Below, piece by piece: positions 1 to 11,400 of a DNA stretch of 64,000 bases. This stretch comes from Trissonchulus latispiculum (taxonomy: Eukaryota > Nematoda > Enoplea > Enoplida > Ironidae): contig JASAND010020995.1 in assembly GCA_030248195.1 (NCBI GenBank), positions 1-64,000 of the forward strand, given 5' to 3'. The number at the start of each line of letters is the position of its first letter. The first letter of the stretch is position 1. The notes below the pieces were generated by a model. It worked only from the letters and a program-made list of their open reading frames with translations, was not told where the DNA came from and searched no databases. The translations under genes were made by a program, and so were the position numbers.

Positions 1-489
1 TGAACAGAACGGAATCTGCCTCTGATTGATTAGAGATAGCTCAGTACAGTCCTGAATTATTGGTTAGCAGAAGGATTAGTCATTTCGGTTGGAATCATCG
101 CATTTCTTGGGAATCAAGTCGTATTTGGATTTAACTGTAGGTACTTTGATTGGATTGGAGCACGGTTTTGACCTTAAGGCAGAGACAACCGTTGACAGCA
201 CCGAATCATCTGTGGAAACTGAAACCAGTTGTGAACTTTCATGATCTTAATCTTTTGAACTGAAATTGAGTCTTACATTTTTACACATTGAAAATGGGTT
301 TCATCATTTTGTCTTTTGCTATGGAAAACGGGGTTGTCATCCCCGTAACTCTGGCCTAAGCCGCCCGTTTGTTAGTAGTGATTTGATATAGAAGACAAAA
401 GAAGAGATTAAACAAAATTGTATACTTACCCCATAAACGGACCAGGAAACACCCAACCGGACCCCCCCTTGTGTTTGACCCTCTGGCGA

Positions 490-1460
490 CCGTATAGCAT
501 CCGAAAGTGCTATTGTTACTAGCATTTCGGGCTCACCCACAGACCGGAACCATTGTGCTACTAACCCTTTAATTTAGTTAATTTAAACTGTTTAGTAGCT
601 TTCTTAACCGATATTGTATTGTCCTTGGTAAGGAGGACGGAAAAAGAGTTATAATCTATTAACACGAACACAAGCATATAGGGACTGCACGAAGGAGTTT
701 AGTAATTAGGTTTAGTATCTAGTCAATTGATTAAGAAAGGAAAGAAAGAGGAATATAGCAGAACTGAGTTTAGTAACCGGAACCTTGTCCCTATCAGCAA
801 TTGGTAACTCGAGTAAATCAAATACTGGCAACTCTGGCAAACTACTGTTGTTTGTCTGATTGTTCATACAGCATATAGTTTATAACTTGTAGCTTGTTCT
901 ATTCCTTGTACGCACTGTAATAATTACTTTGTAGTCTGTTGTTATCATTGTCACTGTTAATATCATAATTATCATCATTAAATTGTTGTGTCCTAATACG
1001 GAATCCTTTTGTTAGGACATAAGGTTCAGATCAAGATTTGGATTCATAGCCCCCCAGCACAAGTAAGTGAATAAATTGAACCCTTGGACCTGACAAAGAC
1101 ATCATCATCATCATTCTAGAATCTTGATTTGGCAATCAAGATTCTCAATCAGTGTTCTTTGATACAGACCTGATTCACCCATCCAGAAACGGCAAGTGTC
1201 GACCCCGCTTGCTACTGATATCCCTTGGATCCCCATCATTATCAAACGAACTCACGCCTAGACCCCATCCAGGTTGACCGCAAGGAATCTTTGGTTTTGG
1301 ACAAATTACCTTCCGAAGATCCTGTGCCTAAGTTTATCCTAACCGATAAACGCGTCAGCCTTCCGTGTGATCGAAGTGGTTGATACCCACCCAGAACCAG
1401 TCGTGATAGACTGTTGCGGAATTTGGAGTCCCGATCCTACCCACTTCATTACAAATGTTT
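490..1460 (+). repeat. dispersed ~1 kb repeat, copy 1
   Basis: This stretch matches the reverse complement of about 23880-24800 along most of its length. Shared landmarks include CGGGCTCACCCACAGACCG near 528, GAACCTTGTCCCT near 782, GGCAACTCTGG near 829 and TCAAACGAACTCAC near 1243. Divergence looks moderate, with indels. No long open frame or recognisable protein is present. It could be a solo LTR or a non-autonomous element; I cannot place the ends exactly. A weak third relative ends at about 29482. Confidence 0.6.
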
Positions 1461-1649
1461 TTACAGGAACTGTTCTGAGAAAAATTAAATGATCATAAAA
1501 CTTTGGATATTCGGCTACGGTACAAATTTTATTAATTCTGGGGTTTGAGATGTTATATATGGATACAGTGAATATACAAGAACTCAACAAGTACTGTTAC
1601 ATGACAAAGTACGTTGGCATTCGATGGTGGAAATTCCAATAGTGAAAAA

Positions 1650-1860
1650 CACCATGAGTCTGGGGGCGGAGCCCCCAGAAACCGAGAAAATTTGTAGAAA
1701 ATAAGGAAAAGATACTGGAAACATTTTAAGTTTTGCGTCTTACAAAAGTGAATTTTCTCCCGAAATGATGAAGCGTCCCGTTAAAATTTCGTTGGTGCAG
1801 ATAAGAAGCTTTGCGTCCAGACGCACTTCTGGACGCAAAACCCCCTGACCAGAAATTTTT
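1650..1860. repeat. hairpin-bearing short repeat
   Basis: It contains two perfect hairpins. The first is CTGGGGGC-gga-GCCCCCAG at 1660-1678. The second has 12-bp arms TTTGCGTCCAGA (1810-1821) and TCTGGACGCAAA (1828-1839). The first hairpin and the GAGAAAATnTTGTA that follows recur at about 31665-31710, so this is a dispersed family. It lies just downstream of the vWA gene on that gene's strand. Confidence 0.5.
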
Positions 1861-1910
1861 TAATTCTGCATTTTTCATTTTTTCGGGCTTTCTGCACTGC
1901 ATAGTTTCAT

Positions 1911-1916
1911 TTTATT
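1911..1916 (-). promoter_or_regulatory. candidate polyadenylation signal of the vWA gene
   Basis: AATAAA on the minus strand, about 114 bp downstream of the stop codon at 2030-2032. It is the nearest canonical hexamer I noticed. In AT-rich DNA this could be chance; the assignment is positional only. Confidence 0.35.
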
Positions 1917-2029
1917 TCATAGGCTCCACAACACAATTTTTCGAAAGCTTTTTGACATAACAAATGGATAATCTTCTGAAAATGACAGCTTTGTCTGTTT
2001 CCTGCAACAACGGAGTAGTTTCGCTCACA

Positions 2030-2181
2030 TTAATTAATCTTGGTTAGCTTACACGAAGTCACAGCGTCTGTTGCAGCAGCAGTAGATTCAGCTGCAGTTG
2101 GCGTAGTAGCACCGAATCCAGACGACATCAAAGGCACAGTGTTGCTTTGAGATTGGGATTGAGGTGCTGCTGTCGGCATAA
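2030..2181 (-). CDS. exon 13: C-terminal tail and stop codon
   Basis: The acceptor TAACTTTAG leads into 50 codons rich in Ala, Thr and Ser (for example TPTAAESTAAATDAVTSC), then a stop at 2030-2032. The phase matches exon 12. No GPI or transmembrane hydrophobic tail is visible, so the product is probably secreted rather than anchored. Confidence 0.7.
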
Positions 2182-5100
2182 CTAAAGTTACAATGAATAA
2201 AATACCCTGATCGTAAATACAGTATAAACGATCTATCTGTTTCGAAATTTGAAACAATAATAAAAGAGCAAACTGAATTATAAGACACGAACTCTTCCTT
2301 ATGTGATATATAGCAAAATTTTAAATCTTCAGTTTGGTTTGCAATGCCGCTAAATTTTGACTGTCAAATATTAAACGTTGGCTTGGGTGGACATAGTATG
2401 TTAGTATTAGTTACTGGAACTTGCGACAGTAAATGTAGCACACAACGTTGCATGCAGCTAGCCGAACCGCTCAAGTCCCGGCAAGTCATTTCCTGCAATC
2501 CAGGCAAGCGGCAGGGCCTAGAGAGACTAACTGATGTCTGCAAGAAGGTGTCAGCAAAATTGCTGCGAATGTCTGTCCGAATATAATAAAGGTTTCCCTC
2601 CAACATCTCAAGAGTAGTGCAGCTTTCATTGATGGTAGGAGTGTGTTCATGTGTGACTAGAATAGTAATCACTAAACCAGCAGTATCTTACATAAATGTT
2701 GTGAGCACATTTCACAGTTGTATGCCGGACTAATTTCGGTCACTGAACTTGGCTAAAAAACTGTGATGATAAAATTCTTCTTACCGACAAAGCACATATA
2801 TGGTATGAAGGAATTCATAACGTCGTCATTTAGTTGCTGAAAATCACGGACCTTGTGAATTTTATTTTGATCACCAGTAACCTGTCCCAACTGCTCTGTA
2901 TCAACTAAGTTTGTGATGGCAAGTCCATACATAGAAATGCCCTGCAAAGAAAGACTTCATAAAGGATTGATTTTATTTATTTATTTTATTTACAATTAAG
3001 TTACTAAGTTATCTCTCCTCGATTCACTACTACTACTAGTGATAACGTAGACAAACCTGTAGCACAGCGTAAGGTTAATGATTACCTCTTGAGAAGCTAT
3101 CGTTGTTGTAATCCTTTGAAGTTTACAAAAATGTAAGAACTTCGGAACAAGTACCCAACTAGGAAGCTCGTGATTTACGTAATATGAAAATTAGTTGAGG
3201 CAAAAGGAGGGGAAGATTCGTAGATTGGAAGGACGCCGGCCGACCAAACCCTGGCTGCTGTCCTCAAACACTTCATGTAGGGTCTTAAATTCCCATATTC
3301 TTTAGCAGCAGGATCTGCTTATAATTTTGACAGAAGAATAAGAAAGCCTTTAAGCAACGGCGTTCAATTAAATGTTTTTAGAAAACGAAGACTAATTTTT
3401 AGAGAATCTAACATGCTTTCTTGTTATCTTCCCTAACAAATTTCAATTTTAATTTTAACTTAATGCAACTACCATTTCTCTTATTTCCCGGGAAGGTGCT
3501 TCAATATCGTCGTCGGCTCTGCCGTCTGTTAAAATGAAGACTGCTGTAGGAACGTCCAGTCTATCTCCCGCATGCTCTTTGTTTAACAGTTTTTCCTTTA
3601 TTTTCTTCAGACCATATCCCAAATGTGTTGTGTAGCCCATGTAAGGCATGTTTAAAATGCCATCTAAAGAAATGGCAATCACTAAAGACCCAACAGATTT
3701 ATCAGATAGTGTCAGATTCAAAACAAGGCCGAGATATCTGCAAGATGCCAAGCAACTGTTCGCTGATAAGCCCTTCTTCGCTTATCAATGTGATTTCTTT
3801 CTGGTATAACTTAAGACAATCACTCACTTTTAACACCTTCTAACGTAGAATATTTGTTGAAGTCGAATTCCACAGTGGTATAGTAGCTGAATTGCACTAG
3901 AGCCACTCTTGAATCAGGATGAAGTGAATCAACCAGTGTTGTCAGAAATTGTTTCACCTTTACAAAATTTTCTTCTCCAATGCTTCCGGAACCGTCCACC
4001 ATTAGTACGAGGTCGATTGGCTGCTTGCCACAGACATCTTAACATAAAAAGGCTATAATGGCGAGCCAAATTGAGCGGATACGTTCGCAAGGACAAAATC
4101 GATGCTAAGCTCAGAACATACAGGTGTACCTCAGCTCACCCATTCTGCATCTCATCAACTACTACTTTAATGAAAAGCATTTGAAAACTGAACGATGTTT
4201 TTATGAACTGTGGCCGCAATTACTATTTTTTCAAGTTGGCAATCATTGGCAAAACAATTGACAGATAAAATTCTATGCTATATCTGATCACTGTTTTCCA
4301 CACACATTTTTGTGTCAGACAATTTCAAATTGTACAACAATGACTGTACAATTTGAAATTGTACAATCACATTTGTACAATTTAAAACTGTACGCACAAT
4401 TTCAAATTGTACAAAATTCCTTGTACAATTTGAAATTGTACAAAATTAGAAACTGTACATAACATATATATTCAATTATAAAGTAAATTATTTATTATTA
4501 TTATATTCAAGTAAATTATAATGTATGTGTAACGAAAACTGTTTTTACACACTCATATGGTGCAATCTTTTTTACCTTTTCCATATCCATTTACCGACTC
4601 ACAGTCTCCATTCCATTAATCCACAATGCGGCGCTGCTAGTAACAAACTAATACTCATCAAGGAATATATAATTTCATAACTAATATTATTCTTACGAGC
4701 TAACGTTGAAGAAACGTCGCCTGCCGTGCTTGGCGACGAAGCAAAAATGGTGCTTGGAAAAGATGTGGTTCCATTTGTCTGACTAATGTCAGTCACTGTG
4801 TCTGTATTTGACAGAACTGTTGTCGTTGACTGTGCAGCGATTGTAGTCGTCCGAGAAGTGGAAGTTTCGTCAGCCAAAGCAGACGTAGACAATAGTTTAG
4901 TAACCTGTTCTGTGATGTCTAGGGTGGAAATGTAACCAGACGTAGCATCATTAATAGTAACAGACGTTGGTACAGATGATGTCAACTGTTGAATGTCTGG
5001 TGATACCTGTCGACAAACAGGTATTGTTGGTGGACTGTCAGTCAACTCTGAAGATTGCTGAGTGAGCGTTAATGGTTCAGTTGGGATCAATGTCGTGGAA

Positions 5101-5435
5101 ACTGAATTTGTGGATGCCAGTTCTGACGTTTCGAAGGCCATTTCTGTAGTCGTCTTTACAGTTGGTGTATTAGTATCTGATCCTTCCGTTGTAGTTTCTT
5201 TAGTTGTTGTTGCTGCAACGGAAGATGTAAGTACTTGTGCAGACGTGGTTGCTGGGACTTCCGTTGTTGATGGTTTTGTTGTCTGAACTGGCGTTGAAGA
5301 TGGTACTGTGGTAGTGGTGGTGGGGGGTGCTGTTGTAGGGGTTGTTGTTGACGTTATAGTTGGCGTGGTAGTTGGCATGGTAGTTGGCGTGGTAGTTGTT
5401 GTGGGAGTTTTTGTTGGTGTTGTTGTCGGTGCTGC

Positions 5436-5476
<41 letters not shown>

Positions 5477-8400
5477 GTGTTGTTGTTGTAGGTACTGGTG
5501 TTGTAGTAGATGTAGTTGGTATTCCTGTTGCATTTATTAACAGAATAAACTTTATTATTATGATTTCTCAGATTTTTTATACTTAGAAACCAGCAAAAGA
5601 TAAATACTGACAACATTTGCAGTGCCGGGGCATGACAACATTTGCAGTGCCGGGGCAATCTTTAAGATAACTAAAATTTGTTGTAAATTGAATTATGAAA
5701 TCCTCCATGGACGGTCAATAAGACAACTTTGGAGGTACTGTGCAGAAGGTACATTCCCGTTCTGCGGTGTCTTCTCTCACTGTAACTTCACTATCTTAAA
5801 GACTCACATTTCAGTTATACTAGCTCAACTAAAATGGATCCAGTTGAAATGACGTAGGGTATCAAAGAGATTAAGCGACTATCAAACATCCTTACTTTTA
5901 GTTGATGTCGATGTGATTGCAGTCGTACAAGGAACAGACAAGAAGTTCATATTCAAAAGTTGGAACAGTTGACTGAAACTATTGACTCGAAACACATGGT
6001 CACGACGACCTGCCACCTGAAGCAACTGGTTGTAGTCAAGCCTGTTGCCAATTCCAATAACGTATACCGGTAAACCCTAAATATGGAAAATAAAGTGATG
6101 GTATGCCAGTGAAAAAAAAATCAAAATCAGAAACTTTTTAATTTCAGTCGCATCAACAGGCAAGCACTCTCAGATATTATTATGCTACCGATTTGTCTTG
6201 ATTTCTTCCATTCTGCAGACTAAAGACTACCAGATCTGCAATTTCAAAACCATTTAATTGTATTTTCATTTCAAACCAATTTCATTTTTCCATTAATGCA
6301 GTTTTGATACATTTTATGTAACAAGTTTCAGTAAAGCCACAGTTGGCTGTAAATGTATTGTCTCCATTTGCTATTCAGACTACGACCACTATAATTAATG
6401 GAATTGTATTTGTCCAACGCTATGTATGACAATTTGAACCACTCATTATTAAAAGGCATCTGCTGTATTTATACCATACTATACCTTTTTCCGAATTAAA
6501 GAACTAGGGTAAGCTACACTGTCGTGGGATTCTCCATCTGTTAGGACTACAACCGCTGTTGGAACATTAGACCTGAATCCTGATCTGGCATTTAATTCAT
6601 AGCTATTAACGAAGTTCAGTGCAGCTCCTAACTTGGTGTATCCACCTGTATATGACATTCTATTGATGGCCTCTAGAAAACAATATATTTAAAACGGACG
6701 AAAGCGTTAAAGCAATGCCATTTATGAAGCATCACGTAAGTGTCTGTAAGTATATACTACATATATCACCTAAGTCAACTGTTTCTACCATACGATGGGA
6801 CATGGGTGTAGAGATCCTACAAAACGGCAAAGCCCGGATAATCCCTCTTCACCTATCTTCAGCTTGACCAAAAACTACACTATTTCTTTAGTATATTTTG
6901 CTCTCTTCAAAAAGTTTTGAAAAGTCGCTTAAATGCCATTTTTTATTATTTTCCGGCTACAATATAAGAATTGTCACATTATGACTATTTCGAAACAGCA
7001 CAATTAAAGTTCTGGAATTTTTCAGCAGAAAGCGCTCATAGAAATGGTGGTAGAGCACCTTGAATATTGTTGATGTATATGGTTTCAACTGCAAGAGCAT
7101 AGACCTACGCTTGACTGATTCCAGATTTCTATGCTGGGAAAAGCTGAACTCTCGTCTTGGCGATGTGCTGAATTTCACCAGCGAGACTCTCGAAGAAGAC
7201 GAAAGCTTATCAATAAACTTGATCAAAAATTGCTTCATTTGATTAAAATGGTAGGAGCCAACGCTTCCAGAAGCATCAACTATTAAGCTGAGATCCATTT
7301 CACCCGTCGCGCAACCACCTATAAATTATAAATGAACGAAAAAGTATGTATTTAAGGCACAAATTTTAGTTAAATTTGACGAAACTTTGATGCTCTGCTT
7401 CATTATATATGTCGTTGTCAAACAGCGAAACGTGTCAAATCGTTAACTGACCAAACATTTTTGGCAGATTGTCAGATAGCAGAATTGTGTTAAACCTACA
7501 GAGTTACGCCTACGTAATATGTCAGATCGCGAACTGACTAACCCCAACGTGTTAGATTGCAGTCTGCCAAATTTGAATTTTCTCAGATTGCAAAATCTAG
7601 TCTACTTTCCGCTAAATCCGTTGTTTTTATCTGTTAGATAAGTTTCATCCCGGTTTTAATTTTGTTTAATGGTTCCTGTTTAAGGTATTCACCTTTAGCT
7701 TCGTTGGTTAATCAAATGGTTCTTCAAATTAGATCAAATAATTCAAAATTAAAAATGGTTGAAATCAAGGTTGAAATAAAGGTGGTGAAGTTAAAAGTGT
7801 ATTTTGAAAAAATATTATTGATTCCAGCTATTTTTTTAATTTATTTGATCTGATTTGAAGAGCCATTTGATTAGCCAGCGTAGCTAAAGGCGAATAACTT
7901 ACAACAAAAACCATTAAACCAAACAAAAACCCGGATGAAACTTACCTATTAGACAAATTAACTCTGTACAACGGATTAAGCGGAAAGTAGAACTAGATTT
8001 TACAATCTGACAAAGCAACTTTGGTAGATTGGATTCTGACACGTTGGGTTTGGTCAGTTCGCGATCTGACATGTCACGTAGGCATAGGCCTACATATCTT
8101 GAGATAAGCACAGGCCGGATTTTTTCGGCCCGCCCTGTCCCGGCCAGCACCAAAATATTGCTCGGCCCGCCCCCCCCCACCCAAAGCAAACTTTCTAAAC
8201 TGTTACTAAAAATATTATTTCAAATGCTGAAATACAACATAGAAATGGTAAATTCTGCTACGAAATTGTAAAATCTGCAGTAAAATAACCGAAATGAGTA
8301 AATCTTCAGCTAATATGAGTGCTTTTACTACATATTCTTAAAGTCGATCCGCCAGTTTCGGCCCTATAGGGCCCGCAGTTAAAAATTTCTCGGCCCGGTC

Positions 8401-11400
8401 CGCTAACAAACGGAATTCGCCCCGTCCCGGGACGACGGGCCGAAATGCTCATCTCCACTATGTACGCTTAAAAACTACAATATTTAAGCTTTATGGCTTT
8501 CTTTTTAAAACTGTTCCATTGGGGGGGGCTTAGCTGTGGTATGCTCCAAATAGCAAATCTGCGACAGAACCTTATTTATTAGAAAAATTTTCAATTTTGT
8601 TCTTGAAAAATGAACAAAACTAATTAAAATATTCCAGATCATCAGAAATTTTAAAAACTTTAAAGTTTTTGAATATTTTTGTTGTGCTTGGCAGAATTTT
8701 TCGAAACCGTTGTTCCTGTTGAATGACTACCGACCGAGTCTCGACTATTGGCTATGACTATTAACTTGTAAGCTGTCCGGACTCAGGAGAGTATGCACTT
8801 GACTACAACCCTAAAAACACTTTGTATACCTCTAACAACTGTAATACAGAAAATGAATGCATAAAATTTTGACTGCATGACGTTGAGTGTATGTGTAATT
8901 TTCAAGTTTAAGGGTAAATACATAGCTGACGAAACGGCTGAGTCCCACTTTGCAACAGAACACTTGGCCCCATTGTTTACTCTCTAATTACCATTCCCAC
9001 TTTGCACTCATTTTCCCCACTTTGCACCTGGTGATTAAACTTACAGAGGAGAATTGCAAATGAAATTGTAATACTAACACCTATTACTTTTCTGTACTGT
9101 ACTGTTCAGAAGAATGAAATTTTGTTTTTATTTTCAATTACCATTAAACATGCTTTTTTAGTTTTTGTTTTATTATTTCTTGCCCTTAGTTTACATGGCT
9201 GTGCGGATGACTGCGATAATTATTATTAATCGTTAGAATTTATATTTTTGGAAACTGTTATATTTGCTCTATTCATTTTAATGAACAAGCTTGACTGTAA
9301 AAAATCAATTAAGCAATCAGTTTAGCATGTACTTTATACGACTAAAACGAAACTAATCAACTAAGAAGCTAACTAAACTAAAACTGCTGACCCAGACCGA
9401 AACTCCGCGAAATAGACTATTTTGTCTAAATATTTGTATCTTCAAAATACAGAAAGCTATGAAACATAAAATAGCTGAAAATATGTGCAAATGTATAAGA
9501 TTTACTATGTCCCGGTGAGATTAATATTTATGGACAACAATTTCCAACATCACTGTCTTTAAAATTACAGTAACCCAGGTGCAAAGTGAGAAAGTCATGT
9601 CCTTTGTATTGGGTGCAAAGTGGGACTGCAAGGGTACAAAGTGGAACTCCTCATTTGTGATACATTTTTGTTGCAAAGTGGCACATAATCGACGAAACAT
9701 TATTTGCCGATACGTTACATTGAAATATGAGTGAATATTTTTACACAGTTTATAAATTGCCACGCATTAATTACACTGTAACATTGTGTACTGTATAAAG
9801 ATTAAAAGTACATAAGTGGATTACAGTAGAGTTTCCGTTTTATGTGTAAGTAGGGTCTCTTTCGCCTTCCCCCTGCTATAACTTTTGAGTTTTTTGACCA
9901 ATAACTTTGGTAAATGAAATTATATGAAATTTGGTATGGGTGCATACTAGACGCTTATGAATTCAAAATTTCAAAAATTTTAAAATTTTAAAAAGTTAAA
10001 AATTTTAAATTTCTGTTTAGTACTAGTTTAGGGAACTAAAAACTTTTTGAAAAAATTTTGCTGAAAACTTGTATAGGTGATTCAGCTTTTAGTTAGCTCA
10101 GTATAAGGTTACATGTTAAGCTTACTACTTTAGCTCATACTGAGCTAACGGAAAGCTGAATCGAAAAACGGATTTGAGATTCGTGTTCAGCGCCCCTCAA
10201 AACCACTACACAAGCTTTTAGCAAATTTTTTTCAAAAAACCTTTTTTGGTACCCATGGTCTCCCCTTACCAAACAGAAATTTAAATTTTTTTATTTGTGA
10301 ATTTATAAGCCTCCAGAATGCACCCATACCAAATTTCAACGTTATTGGTCAAAAATGCCATAAGTTATGGCTGGGAGGGGGAGAAAGCGCAACAGACCCG
10401 TAGGAATTTGCCTTTTCATGGAAATATTTTATTCGCAAGTAGGATTGTGAGTATTTGTTATCTCTAGGCGGAAAGATCAAACGTTAGGCGTAAGTAGGAT
10501 AGGTGTAAGTAGAATACACGACTGAGACCACAAAGTGCAAACTTGCTGGTATCTCTCTCTGCAATATGTGCATGCATAATTACAGAATTCTGCATAATTC
10601 TGCCCACATCCCAAGGTCTAAGAAACCAAATATCAGCTATATATATAAAAGTTAAACAAAAACAGAAATGCTTCATGTTTAAGTAACACACGAGTCATAT
10701 GAGTCATACCTGAAGGAACTGTGACTTCCGGTGACTCTGAGAATAAAACAAAAAGTAAAAATAAATACAAATAGATATATTCATATCACATAATACAGCT
10801 ATACATTTCACGTTTTGTGTTTTACAGTTTAGCTTCAAATTAAAGTTAAGAATGCTTAGCTGAATAAATTACAACTGAAACTAGGTTTTATTTGAATAAG
10901 CTATTTTTATTGAACTAAAACAACAATTGAAACAATACTGGATCACATACTGAAACTGAGACCAAAACTAAAATTATTTTAGGTAACCGACTACAACTGA
11001 GTCTGAAATTATTCTAAATTCAACTCGATTGCAACTAAAACGAAAAACAAAAACAGATTAGGAATTGCTTAAAAAGCTGATTTTGTTATTTTAGAAAAGA
11101 TTCAATGGAATTAGCTGCATGAGAAGCTGAAAAACATAAACTTGAGCACTTGGCGGAGACTGAGTCTTGATGAGCTATCTTTATTAAGTGAAACTGAAAT
11201 TGGACGTTTTACTGAGACTGAGCTGAAACTGAATCTAACTGAAGCGAATACTGAATTTGCTATCGAAACAACTACAGAATTTTGTCCACAAAGCAATTTA
11301 TAGGTATTTCAACAATCCTTAGCTTTTACCGTTCGCTTATGGTTTTCTAGTTCCCCTGTTCTCAGCCGGCCGTCGCCGGCCAGCGGTCTGGACAGGGACG

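Noticed and set aside
5062..5658. Val-rich plus ORFs and an Asn/Tyr-rich minus ORF
   Set aside because: Alternative-frame and antisense readings of the threonine-rich exon 9 of the vWA gene.
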